DNA of 64,000 bases from Vibrio sp. CB1-14. GTDB taxonomy: Bacteria > Pseudomonadota > Gammaproteobacteria > Enterobacterales > Vibrionaceae. This document shows, in pieces, positions 1 to 8,203 of the stretch. The notes below the pieces were generated by a model. It did not search any database. It was not told the DNA's origin and worked only from the letters and a program-made list of their open reading frames with translations. Within the stretch, counting starts at the first letter, position 1. The number at the start of each line of letters is the position of its first letter. The stretch is taken from assembly GCF_040412085.2 (NCBI RefSeq), contig NZ_CP115920.1:2852001-2916000 (forward strand), in the 5' to 3' direction. Both the position numbers and the translations under genes were made by a program.

Positions 1-252
<252 letters not shown>

Positions 253-336
253 TCATCGTGCGTTGCAAATTTTGGGCGCTATTTTATCACCTTACACTAA
301 TTCTACAATCTCTATACCTAAATGAGATGAAACCAC

Positions 337-367
337 TTGACCTTACCCTTGAGGGAAGGTTTATGTT
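337..367 (+). promoter_or_regulatory. CueR-type copper-responsive promoter of copA
   Basis: A -35 element TTGACC (337-342) and a -10 element TATGTT (362-367) are separated by 19 bp, the over-long spacer typical of MerR-family promoters. The spacer carries an imperfect inverted repeat, ACCTTACCC...GGGAAGGT (340-360), like the CueR boxes of enterobacterial copA. Transcription would start near 374, so in-frame start codons at 246 and 363 cannot be used and translation must start at 399. The likely regulator is encoded at 12683-13081. Confidence 0.9.
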
Positions 368-398
368 TAGCATTAATAGACAAGTATCGAGGTTGGTT

Positions 399-3119
399 AT
401 GGTTACTTACACACTCAATTTATCAGGCTTATCCTGTATGGGTTGCGTAAAAAAAGTGCGCAATGCACTGGAGCAGGCATCGGCTAACATTGAAATCAAA
501 CAGCTTGATAAACACGCGTTAACTGTCTCGACTGATGCCAACATCGATGACATTATCCAGCCTATCGCCAACCTAGGCTTTGAGGCAAAACCTGTATGGT
601 ATTTTGAGTTATCAGGTCTTAACTGTGGCAAATGCGTCGCAAAGCTTCAGGCTCAGCTTGAAACACTCGACTCAAGCAATATTATCGCGTTAAGTAAGCA
701 ATCACTTACCATTGAATCAAATCTTGGCGTTAATCTCATCCAAGACAACATTGAGCAAGTGGGCTTCCAAGCAGTATTGAGCGATGCCCCGCAAGCCGAG
801 ATCGCTAGCAGTGAGCTAAACAATACAACAGAAAACAAGCCTAGCGATTCCGTGAAGGCTTCAGCCACCAGCTCACCGGCTTCATCTCAATCAGATTCCA
901 GCATTCAACTACTTATTCAAGGGATGACATGTGCCAGCTGCGTCTCGTCCGTCGAAAAAGCGCTGCAATCGGTAGTTGGCGTTGACAAAGCACGAGTCAA
1001 CCTTGCAGAACAAAGCGCGTTAGTACTTACTAGCTTAACTAACTCAGATATTGAACAACCACTGCTTCAGGCGATCAAAGAAGCGGGTTATCAAGGTGAG
1101 ATAGTTGAAGACTTAGCTTCAACACAAAAAAAACAGCAGCAATCGCTTCAACAGCATCAAGCACTGCAAAAACGCAATACGTATTGGGCATTGGCCATGG
1201 GCGCACCTCTCATGCTGTGGGGGTTACTTGGTGGCAGCATGACGATACAAAACTCTACGGATCAGCTTGCTTGGGGCGTTGTTGGCTTGCTGTGTCTGTG
1301 GCTTCTTGCCACCGCTGGTCGTGCCTTTTATGCCAACGCATACCAAGCCCTTAAGCACAAACGCGCAACCATGGATACATTAGTCGCCCTTGGCACGGGT
1401 GCAGCCTGGCTTTATTCCATGTTGGTTGTACTCATGCCATCTTGGTTTCCAGAAGCATCACGCCATGTCTATTTTGAAGCGAGCGCGATGATTATCGGTT
1501 TGATCTCCCTCGGTCACTTTATTGAAGCGAAAGCAAAAGCGAAAACCAACCAATCCTTACAGGCACTGATGAATTTGCAGCCTCAAGTCGCGACGGCCAT
1601 TATCGACGGTCAAGACATTAGCCTTGCGGTGGGTGACATTCAACTAGGGATGTTGCTGCGCATTAAACCGGGAGAAAAAGTGCCCGTTGATGGCGAAGTC
1701 ATTGAGGGTCATAGCTATCTGGATGAGTCGATGTTAACGGGTGAGCCAATTGCGGTTTTAAAAGGCGTTAAGGATAGCGTTTCCGCTGGAACCGTAAATA
1801 CCGATGGCAGCTTGGTGATCAAAGCGACTGGGATTGGCGCAAATACCATGCTTTCGAGAATCATCCACATGGTAAGAGATGCTCAAAGCAGCAAACCTGC
1901 TATCGCCAAGCTTGCGGACTCTATTTCCGCGGTATTCGTTCCCGTTGTCGTAGCTATTGCACTGCTTGCTGCCTTGGTCTGGTTTTTCATTGGGCCAGAG
2001 CCTAAGGCAAGCTATATGCTTGTTGTGACCACCACAGTACTCATAATCGCCTGCCCATGCGCTCTTGGGTTAGCGACGCCGCTATCCATCACTGTGGGTA
2101 TCGGTAAAGCAGCCCAAGCAGGCATACTGATTAAAGATGCGGATGCGCTGCAAAAACTCAGCAAAGTCAACGCCGTGGTATTTGATAAAACCGGCACCTT
2201 AACGCTCGGGCAGCCGAGAGTGCAAACCGTCCATCCTATCGGTATCAGTGAAACAGAACTGGCTAAGTGGGTTGTGCCACTTGAAAAACGCTCGGAGCAT
2301 CCGCTCGCTAAAGCGGTTACCGACTATTGGAGTGGCGCTAATCCCCTTGAGCCAGAGCAGTTTGAGAACCTAAAAGGCAAAGGCGTGCAAGGCATTGTAG
2401 ATGGAAAGCGAATCGTTATTGCTTCAATCAATCACATTAAAACACTGGGTATCGACCTACAGGCACTTGAAATCCCTCTTGCTCAGGCCGCCAATCAAGC
2501 ACATACACCAATCGTCGTTGCTATCGAGGGTCAAGCCGTCGCATTAATTGCAATTGCAGACGGGATAAAAACCGATGCCGCGAATGCCGTCAACTCTCTA
2601 AAAACACAAGGTATTCACACTATTATGCTAACTGGCGACAACCAGCATGTTGCTAGTGTCATTGGAGAACAACTAGGCATAGATGAAGTCATTTCTGAGG
2701 TACTGCCGGACGAGAAAGCCGCGCACATTGCCTCACTAAAGGGCCGCCATCAACATGTTGCAATGGTAGGCGATGGTATTAACGATGCACCAGCACTTGC
2801 GCTGGCCGATGTGGGCATTGCAATGGGCACTGGCAGTGATGTCGCCATAGAAAGCGCTCCTATGACGCTACTCAACAGCAATCCAGCCAGTGTCAGTTAT
2901 GCCATCTCGCTATCGCGCGCGACGGTACGTAACATTAAGCAAAACCTATTTGGCGCCTTTATTTACAACACCCTAGGGATCCCTATTGCCGCAGGTGTAC
3001 TGTATCCTCTGTTCGGATTTTTGCTTAGCCCGGTTTTTGCGGGCGCAGCAATGGCACTTTCGTCGATTACTGTCGTAACTAATGCCAATAGATTGAGAAA
3101 GTTTCAGCACAAAGGCTAA
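399..3119 (+). CDS. copA: Copper-exporting P1B-type ATPase CopA
   Basis: A 906-residue P1B ATPase that pumps Cu(I) from cytoplasm to periplasm. Three heavy-metal-associated domains lie at the N-terminus with CxxC pairs at C13/C16, C76/C79 and C178/C181; E. coli CopA has two. The membrane Cu-binding motif CPC is at 552-554, the phosphorylation motif DKTGT at 596-600, an SEHPLA motif follows, and the hinge GDGINDAP is at 791-798. The open frame extends upstream to 246, but the CueR promoter (337-367) and a GAGG ribosome site just before 399 fix the start there. The DUF411 gene follows after 72 bp and is probably cotranscribed. Confidence 0.96.
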   Translation: MVTYTLNLSGLSCMGCVKKVRNALEQASANIEIKQLDKHALTVSTDANIDDIIQPIANLGFEAKPVWYFELSGLNCGKCVAKLQAQLETLDSSNIIALSKQSLTIESNLGVNLIQDNIEQVGFQAVLSDAPQAEIASSELNNTTENKPSDSVKASATSSPASSQSDSSIQLLIQGMTCASCVSSVEKALQSVVGVDKARVNLAEQSALVLTSLTNSDIEQPLLQAIKEAGYQGEIVEDLASTQKKQQQSLQQHQALQKRNTYWALAMGAPLMLWGLLGGSMTIQNSTDQLAWGVVGLLCLWLLATAGRAFYANAYQALKHKRATMDTLVALGTGAAWLYSMLVVLMPSWFPEASRHVYFEASAMIIGLISLGHFIEAKAKAKTNQSLQALMNLQPQVATAIIDGQDISLAVGDIQLGMLLRIKPGEKVPVDGEVIEGHSYLDESMLTGEPIAVLKGVKDSVSAGTVNTDGSLVIKATGIGANTMLSRIIHMVRDAQSSKPAIAKLADSISAVFVPVVVAIALLAALVWFFIGPEPKASYMLVVTTTVLIIACPCALGLATPLSITVGIGKAAQAGILIKDADALQKLSKVNAVVFDKTGTLTLGQPRVQTVHPIGISETELAKWVVPLEKRSEHPLAKAVTDYWSGANPLEPEQFENLKGKGVQGIVDGKRIVIASINHIKTLGIDLQALEIPLAQAANQAHTPIVVAIEGQAVALIAIADGIKTDAANAVNSLKTQGIHTIMLTGDNQHVASVIGEQLGIDEVISEVLPDEKAAHIASLKGRHQHVAMVGDGINDAPALALADVGIAMGTGSDVAIESAPMTLLNSNPASVSYAISLSRATVRNIKQNLFGAFIYNTLGIPIAAGVLYPLFGFLLSPVFAGAAMALSSITVVTNANRLRKFQHKG

Positions 3120-3191
3120 CCGCTGCCATATGCGATATTGATAGCTTTGCAGCTCATTGTTTCTAAAGATAATTACTTAAAAGGAAGGATT

Positions 3192-3641
3192 ATGTCGACC
3201 ACTAAACGAATGATAAAACTGGCTACATTATCACTGGCCGTATTCACTGGCTCGGCGTTTGCAACCAACGTACTGACCTACAAATCTCCTTACTGCGGCT
3301 GCTGTAAGGATTGGGTTACTCATATGAAAGATGCTGGCTTTAACGTCACGGTAGAAGACCATAAAAACATGAACCCGATTAAGCAAAAATTAGGGGTCAC
3401 ACCAGAGCTCGCCTCGTGTCACACCGCGGTGATCGGTGATTATGTATTTGAAGGTCACATCCCAGCAGACGATATCAAAGCATTTTTAGACAACCCACCT
3501 AAAGGCGCCAAAGGACTTGCAGTACCTGGCATGCCAGTAGGCTCGCCAGGTATGGAGTATGGCGATCAGAAAGACCCATACCATGTCTATGCTTACAATG
3601 AAAAGGGGCAGGTTTTTTCTTACCGCTCGCATAACATGTAA
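3192..3641 (+). CDS. DUF411 periplasmic metal-binding protein
   Basis: A 149-residue DUF411 (PF04214) protein with an N-terminal signal peptide ending near GSAFA. The mature part opens with a YCGCC cysteine cluster in a thioredoxin-like context (VLTYKSPYCGCCKDWV) and has a further ASCHTAV cysteine. Members of this family are usually linked to copper or other metal resistance, and its place directly after copA supports a periplasmic copper-handling role; the exact reaction is unknown. AAGGAAGGA precedes the ATG at 3192, so the upstream in-frame extension to 3138 is not used. A strong terminator follows. Confidence 0.88.
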   Translation: MSTTKRMIKLATLSLAVFTGSAFATNVLTYKSPYCGCCKDWVTHMKDAGFNVTVEDHKNMNPIKQKLGVTPELASCHTAVIGDYVFEGHIPADDIKAFLDNPPKGAKGLAVPGMPVGSPGMEYGDQKDPYHVYAYNEKGQVFSYRSHNM

Positions 3642-3647
3642 TCAAAA

Positions 3648-3673
3648 GCGCCCACGTTACCGTGGGCGTTTTT
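3648..3673. terminator. Bidirectional terminator between DUF411 gene and KdgM-like gene
   Basis: The stem CGCCCACG (3649-3656) pairs with CGTGGGCG (3661-3668) around a TTAC loop. It is followed by five T on the plus strand and preceded by four A, so it can end both the copper operon and the convergent porin gene. Confidence 0.9.
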
Positions 3674-3701
3674 ACATGGAGCCAATGCATCAAACAGTTG
3701 G

Positions 3702-4445
3702 TTAGAAATGGTAGCTACCACCAACAACAAACGCCGAGTTTGCAGTACCACGCGGGTAATAAGGCGTTCTAAAGTGTCCCTGACTTTTGTATTCAAAATA
3801 CGGCTGAAACGCATACTTGGTTAGCGTGAGCCTAAACTCATGATCCATCGCATTGTCGCGATAATTGTAATAAGGGTAGTAAGCTCCGCCCATATGAATC
3901 ACATTGTTATAGTGTAATTTAATAGGATGCGATTTCAGTTGGTATGCGATCTTGTTGTCAAAGCGATAATCGATGTCCGGCTTATAACCGAAACGGTCAT
4001 GCTGCGCATACGCTTCCACACGTGTACGGTGACTAAGCGAAACCCCCTCATCAAAGTCATAGCCAATCTTAAATAAAGGTCGATACTGCATTGTCTCGCC
4101 AAGCTGCATCAAATGCTCGTACCCGGCTCCTAGCCAAAAGTTTTTCGACATTTGAAACTTCTGCTCGATCCCCAAAGTCGTCAGAGGTGCCCGTGCTGAG
4201 TGACCGTAATAGACATTATCATGGTGATGATGGTGACTGTGTGGCGTTTGACCAATTGGAATATCTTCAATCTTAAAGCGTACTGTCGTATCCGTATCAA
4301 ACGTGTGACCTGCTTCCATTTTAGCGGTGGTCTTTGATTCATAGAGATAGGTGCTGTTGAATTGGAGATTGCCCTCGATGTACGAAGAGGCGGCGCTGGT
4401 TCCAAAACTCGAGAGAGTGAAAAGCGCAATCAATAAGTGTCGCAA
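3702..4445 (-). CDS. KdgM-family outer-membrane porin with His-rich loop
   Basis: A 247-residue protein of the oligogalacturonate-specific KdgM porin family: signal peptide, alternating beta-strand pattern and C-terminal phenylalanine (GGSYHF). It should form a monomeric 12-stranded outer-membrane channel for acidic oligosaccharides. The TTG at 4445 is preferred over the longer frame starting at 4505, because an AAGGA site precedes it and the signal peptide then aligns with the paralogue at 5325-5996. Unlike that paralogue it carries an insertion with H69, H71-H75 and H82 (PHSHHHHHDN), which could bind metal. The substrate is unknown, and no pectin-degrading genes lie nearby. It converges on the copper operon. 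Confidence 0.85.
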   Translation of the reverse strand: MRHLLIALFTLSSFGTSAASSYIEGNLQFNSTYLYESKTTAKMEAGHTFDTDTTVRFKIEDIPIGQTPHSHHHHHDNVYYGHSARAPLTTLGIEQKFQMSKNFWLGAGYEHLMQLGETMQYRPLFKIGYDFDEGVSLSHRTRVEAYAQHDRFGYKPDIDYRFDNKIAYQLKSHPIKLHYNNVIHMGGAYYPYYNYRDNAMDHEFRLTLTKYAFQPYFEYKSQGHFRTPYYPRGTANSAFVVGGSYHF

Positions 4446-4755
4446 AAAAGCTTCCTTGTGCTTAAAAATTTGCGGCAATAATGAGGGGATATGAATGAAA
4501 CGCAAGTTCTGACATTGTCATCGCCAAGCTAATTGAAAAAGAACAAAAATACATGTAAGAACTTATTTTTCAAACACTTAAAAACAAAAATCAAAAGTGC
4601 AAGTCAGATGCACGTCATCGCTGACGACTGTTCATACACAATACTGACTTGCCCGCTACCCTACTATACAACTCTTGTGTGCTTTAAAACTTTGAAAAAA
4701 ACTACCAAAAAAAATAAGCCGGGCTGAACCGGCTTATCTCACGATATTTATGAAC
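4446..4755. other. Intergenic, upstream of the His-rich KdgM porin
   Basis: This AT-rich stretch of about 310 bp must hold the promoter of the porin gene and does hold the terminator of the DUF2799 gene (4705-4737). A 64-codon plus-strand frame inside it is lysine-rich and low in complexity, lacks a convincing ribosome site, and ends just before the terminator stem; I do not regard it as a gene. Confidence 0.6.
4705..4737 (-). terminator. Terminator of the DUF2799 lipoprotein gene
   Basis: ATAAGCCGG (4714-4722) pairs with CCGGCTTAT (4729-4737) around GCTGAA. A long A-run to the left gives a U-tract on the minus-strand transcript. Confidence 0.9.
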
Positions 4756-5109
4756 TCACAATCGGCCAAGGCTTTGGTTTGACCGACCATCGTTGTATCT
4801 CATGCGAAATCGCCAATCTAGTTCATCACACACTCCAGCATACGGCTTACCCATAATCCCTAACTTATAGGCATCCTGACTACAATACTCTTCTCGACCT
4901 TTCTCATAGCCATCTAAATAAGCAGCAAAAAGCGATTCCTGTGTGAGCTCTAGCCACTCCTGATCTTTTTTAATAAATCCTTTTTGGCCTTCTTCATATC
5001 CGAATTGACTCCATGACTCAGTAGAACCATCCGTTGGTAAGTTTGTCGCCGCGCATCCCGCTAATACCATGGTGAGTAACATGGCTCCCAGTGTCGTCCA
5101 GTTTCTCAT
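4756..5109 (-). CDS. DUF2799 family lipoprotein
   Basis: A 117-residue protein with a lipoprotein signal peptide and the lipobox LAGC (lipidated C19), so it is anchored in a membrane, probably the outer one. The mature part has a repeated G-Y-E-x-G pattern (FGYEEGQKG, LDGYEKGREEYC), which suits the DUF2799 family; no function is established. GGAGG lies seven bases before the ATG at 5109, and an upstream TTG at 5121 overlaps that site and is rejected. It sits between two KdgM-family porin genes on the same strand, but terminators on both sides suggest it is transcribed alone. Confidence 0.75.
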   Translation of the reverse strand: MRNWTTLGAMLLTMVLAGCAATNLPTDGSTESWSQFGYEEGQKGFIKKDQEWLELTQESLFAAYLDGYEKGREEYCSQDAYKLGIMGKPYAGVCDELDWRFRMRYNDGRSNQSLGRL

Positions 5110-5279
5110 GAACACCTCCAAACGTCAGAGTTGAGTGATTTGAGCGTTTGTACGAAAACGCACCGAATGTGTTCATTATCACGTATTCAAAAAAAGTCTT
5201 CACTACCCAAGAGACCAAAGCGGTGGTTATTGCGAGACATCACTTGAATTTAACACCAGATTTTACATTCATTACATAC

Positions 5280-5307
5280 AAAAAAGGCTCCCGACGGAGC
5301 CTTTTTT
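5280..5307. terminator. Terminator downstream of the second KdgM-family gene
   Basis: AAAAAGGCTCC, CGAC loop, GGAGCCTTTTTT. The flanking A and T runs make it usable on both strands; here it ends the minus-strand porin transcript. Confidence 0.92.
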
Positions 5308-5324
5308 CAGGGGCAAATAACTTC

Positions 5325-5996
5325 TTAGAAGCCGTAAGAAGCACCGAATACCAATGCATTGTTTTCGTTGTTCGCTTGGTTACGGTACTCGATGTATGGT
5401 TGAACACCGCTACGCGTCCAAGTTGCACGAAGCTCGTGATCCATAGAGTTGTCAGCATCACCTTGCTTGATCACATAAATGTTGTTGTAACTAACCGCTA
5501 GAGGCTGATCTTGGAAAGCGTAAGCGATTTTGTTGTCTAGACGAGTTTCGTCGTTAGTTTTTACACCGCCACGTACGTCATCCGCTTGGATGTGGTGACG
5601 AGTACGGTTGCTTAGAGAGATACCGTTGTCGAAGTTGTAACCGATTTTAATAAGTGGACGGTACTGGAACGTCTCACCCGCTTGAATTAGGTGATGGTAA
5701 CCTGCTGCTACCCAGAAGTTGTCATTGATGTTGAACACTTGCTCTGCACCAAGAGTCGTGAACGGAAGAGGGTTGTTTGCAGCGCTTGGGTCAATTTTGC
5801 CTAGAGGAATACCATCAAACTCCACTAATAGTGTGGTGTTAGAATCAAAAGTGTGACCCGCTTCTAGTGTAGACGTCTGTTTTGCGCCTTGTAGGTAAGT
5901 AGAGTGAAATTGAACGTTACCAGTTACGTAAGAAGAACCAGCGAATGCGCTTGTTGAAGCTACTGCTAGAGCGGTAAGAGCGAGAACTTTTTTCAT
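5325..5996 (-). CDS. KdgM-family oligogalacturonate-type porin
   Basis: A 223-residue outer-membrane beta-barrel with a clean signal peptide (MKKVLALTALAVASTSAFA) and a C-terminal phenylalanine. It closely resembles the porin at 3702-4445 throughout (SSYVTGNVQFHSTYL, TLEAGHTFDSNTT, TFQYRPLIKIGY, DNKIAYAF, NSMDHELR) but lacks the His-rich insertion. KdgM relatives pass acidic oligosaccharides such as oligogalacturonates; Vibrio members also appear in alginate or pectin regulons, so the substrate is uncertain. The start has GTGTTTTAACC before the ATG with only a weak ribosome site, but the signal peptide supports it. A 461-bp upstream region with a CRP-like site suggests catabolite control. Confidence 0.87.
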   Translation of the reverse strand: MKKVLALTALAVASTSAFAGSSYVTGNVQFHSTYLQGAKQTSTLEAGHTFDSNTTLLVEFDGIPLGKIDPSAANNPLPFTTLGAEQVFNINDNFWVAAGYHHLIQAGETFQYRPLIKIGYNFDNGISLSNRTRHHIQADDVRGGVKTNDETRLDNKIAYAFQDQPLAVSYNNIYVIKQGDADNSMDHELRATWTRSGVQPYIEYRNQANNENNALVFGASYGF

Positions 5997-6457
5997 GGTT
6001 AAAACACCTTTAATTGATTGTGTGTGGGCGACTTATGTTGTCGTCTTGTTACATTGCCGATTTGGCTTGAGCACAATATAACGACATTTATTTCGCGCCA
6101 ACAAATAATAAGCGCCCTTTAGTGATCTTTATCACCAAACACAAATCAAATAAAATATAAATACAATAAAAACAGAGATTTAAATGAATATAAAAACCAA
6201 TATCTATTTTTGTAAAGCGATGTAACAAGATCGTCATCACAAAAAAAGCCCTAGAAATCTACAACAAATACTGAAAATGGCAGAAAACCGTAGACATCCC
6301 ACTCACAACAGACACTAAAACTGTGATCTAGGTGATTAATTTTAGAAAAAACAACGCTGTTTTTTAACTAGCAACACCACTTAATTCACCACAAAATATA
6401 AGTATCAAATGCCCGACTTAGTCGACTAAGGGGTAACAAAGCCGACTATGTTCGTGT
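5997..6457. other. Long AT-rich intergenic region upstream of the KdgM gene
   Basis: No open frame of note is seen. The region contains the promoter and leader of the porin gene, a CRP-like site at 6121-6136 and a second, weaker TGTGATCTAGG half-site near 6319. It also covers the 3' end of the DUF2057 transcript, where I find no clear terminator. Confidence 0.6.
6121..6136. promoter_or_regulatory. CRP-like binding site
   Basis: AGTGA-TCTTTA-TCACC matches the CRP consensus TGTGA-N6-TCACA at eight of ten positions. It lies about 125 bp upstream of the KdgM-family start codon at 5996, a plausible activator position if the mRNA has a leader. Confidence 0.55.
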
Positions 6458-6922
6458 CTATTTTTGATTATGCTGGTTAATCAACTCAAGAAAGTCTTCA
6501 AACCCGACAAAACCTGAGGCATGTAGCACCGTCGCGTCAAAATCCATTGGGCTACCAGCTGTATCTAACAGTGAAAAGTCTAAGCTTTGTTCAAACGCTC
6601 GTGCATCCGCTTTGTCACGAAATAGACGATAAGATAACTGGCTCTCGCCTTTTGGCAGGGTAAACTCCAACACTATAGGGTTTGAGCGATGTTTTTCCTT
6701 CATGGTGTTATAGGGAACTGGCTGCTCAAGTGTCACTAGAATCTGATTCTCTCCTTTAGGTAAGTTCAGCAATTGCTGGCTGACTAACCACTCTTTATCG
6801 ACCGCTTTACCATTAACCACATGTACCACGATACCTCTACTCAGCGATAGAACACTGTCCTCGTTCGCTTTTGCACCACAGGTGACTAACAATGCCATCA
6901 GAGCCATTACTATCTTTTTCAT
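6458..6922 (-). CDS. DUF2057-like periplasmic protein, partner of porin
   Basis: A 154-residue secreted protein with the signal peptide MKKIVMALMALLVTCGAKA. The first part of the mature chain (GIVVHVVNGKAVD, LNLPKGENQILVTLEQPV, SNPIVLEF) follows the DUF2057 pattern (YccT/CsgI-like, PF09829) and parallels the larger DUF2057 protein at 13250-13873. It is shorter than the usual 200 or so residues. It follows a chitoporin-like porin by 49 bp on the same strand and is probably the last gene of a chitobiase-porin operon. Function unknown; the repeated association with chitoporins hints at a role in uptake or assembly. Confidence 0.7.
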   Translation of the reverse strand: MKKIVMALMALLVTCGAKANEDSVLSLSRGIVVHVVNGKAVDKEWLVSQQLLNLPKGENQILVTLEQPVPYNTMKEKHRSNPIVLEFTLPKGESQLSYRLFRDKADARAFEQSLDFSLLDTAGSPMDFDATVLHASGFVGFEDFLELINQHNQK

Positions 6923-6939
6923 GCTTTACCTCTAGATAG

Positions 6940-6956
6940 GGAGGCATTGCCTCCCT
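6940..6956 (-). other. Intercistronic hairpin between porin and DUF2057 genes
   Basis: GGGAGGC (6940-6946) pairs with GCCTCCC (6950-6956) around three bases, with no U-tract on the minus-strand RNA. It probably stabilises the upstream mRNA or lowers downstream expression rather than ending transcription. Confidence 0.6.
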
Positions 6957-6971
6957 GAAATTAACCAACGA

Positions 6972-8123
6972 TTAGAAAACGTACTCTACGCCTACAGAAA
7001 CTTCATTAAAAGAGTCCGACTTCCAGCGTCGGTAAGCAACATCTTGCCCACCTCGTACTGGCACCTTGTTGTCTCCCATACGCACATCTCTGGCACGAAA
7101 ATAAAGAACCGCTGTTGGGTCAACATAATACATAGCTTGGAATGAGATCACGTCATCATCAGTACCCGCAAGCTTTTTGCCATTCACGTGCAGTTCCTCA
7201 TTTTTCGCATAACCCAGTTTGAACTGCCAATCAGCAATGTCGTACATGATGGCACTTGATAAAGCGTTTTGTTTCTCTTTTCGTCCCGTGTCGATACCCG
7301 AGGTCACTGAAGCGTCTTGCCAGCGGTACTGAGTGAAGAATGAAATACCGTTGTCAAACCACCCTTGTAGACTTGCTAAGTAGGTGTTGTTATCCCAAAT
7401 TCGGCTATCCGAAACCTTCTTTTCTGTCGTTCCCGGCTTTTCATAGCTCAAGGTTTCCTTGGTATTGCGGTTAAGCTCATACGCCCCCGACACCAAAAAC
7501 GGCCCAACTTTATAGTGCGCTGCACCGCCCTGCCACCAGCCTTGATCATTACCAACCGCCGCTGCCTTAGTTCGACCGTAACCGAGGTCAACAGATAGGC
7601 CACCCCACTCCGGTGAATCCCAACGGACTGTATTGGATGAGCGATCTTGGAACTTAGCACCACCAATTAGTCCCCCCCAATCCCAAACGTCACCCATACC
7701 AGGGTTGGCACCAGGCCAATCAACAATTTCATACATAGGCGTCAGCACTCGACCTAAGCGAATTTGCCCAAACGAGTCCCAATCTTCGAAACCGACAAAG
7801 GTATCACGCTCCCCCAAGCCACCGCTTGCTTCATGGTTCTTATAGGAAGGGTCAACATAGCCCGATTCTATCTGCCATATAAACAGAGGCTTAAATTTGG
7901 CAAACTGTTTGCTGCCTCGAAAACCTATTCGGCTTTCATTATTGGTTTGAAAACCTTCTAAGTTCGGTGAGTTTTCATAATCACGAACGTGAGCTTGCAG
8001 AGCAATTTTTCCGTATACCTCGTATTTCATGCCTGCTTTGATTGCTTCAATATCGACAATGTTATCGGACGCAAAAGCCCCTGCCGACAAACACGTCAGC
8101 ATTAGTACTGTTTTTTGTTTCAT
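6972..8123 (-). CDS. Chitoporin-like outer-membrane porin
   Basis: A 383-residue Gram-negative general porin of the chitoporin type with a signal peptide (cleavage near AGAFA) and a C-terminal phenylalanine (VEYVF). It is clearly paralogous to chiP at 13997-15142: both share NESR-G-RGS, FIWQ-E-G, LG-RDT, IR-GR-LTP-YEI-DWP, and WGG--GGA. Such porins form outer-membrane channels for chitooligosaccharides. It lies 80 bp downstream of a GH20 chitobiase and upstream of a DUF2057 gene, all on the minus strand, which supports a role in N-acetylglucosamine oligomer uptake. The exact substrate range may differ from ChiP. Confidence 0.87.
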   Translation of the reverse strand: MKQKTVLMLTCLSAGAFASDNIVDIEAIKAGMKYEVYGKIALQAHVRDYENSPNLEGFQTNNESRIGFRGSKQFAKFKPLFIWQIESGYVDPSYKNHEASGGLGERDTFVGFEDWDSFGQIRLGRVLTPMYEIVDWPGANPGMGDVWDWGGLIGGAKFQDRSSNTVRWDSPEWGGLSVDLGYGRTKAAAVGNDQGWWQGGAAHYKVGPFLVSGAYELNRNTKETLSYEKPGTTEKKVSDSRIWDNNTYLASLQGWFDNGISFFTQYRWQDASVTSGIDTGRKEKQNALSSAIMYDIADWQFKLGYAKNEELHVNGKKLAGTDDDVISFQAMYYVDPTAVLYFRARDVRMGDNKVPVRGGQDVAYRRWKSDSFNEVSVGVEYVF

Positions 8124-8145
8124 TGCTTTTTCTTAATTGTGGCCT

Positions 8146-8183
8146 CCCTTTCTCAAACATCCTTTGTTGTGCGCAAGAAAGGG
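8146..8183 (-). other. Intercistronic hairpin between chitobiase and porin genes
   Basis: CCCTTTCT (8146-8153) pairs with AGAAAGGG (8176-8183) across a 22-base loop. The minus-strand RNA has no long U-tract directly after it, so it looks like an mRNA processing or stability element rather than a terminator, although partial termination is possible. Confidence 0.5.
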
Positions 8184-8203
8184 AAGCGTTGGAGGAAAGG
8201 GAT

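Noticed and set aside
4533..4727. 64-codon lysine-rich plus-strand frame
   Set aside because: Low-complexity AT-rich DNA, no ribosome site, and it runs into the terminator of the opposite gene.
5148..5501. 117-codon plus-strand frame
   Set aside because: It overlaps the 3' end of a well-supported KdgM gene and crosses its terminator.
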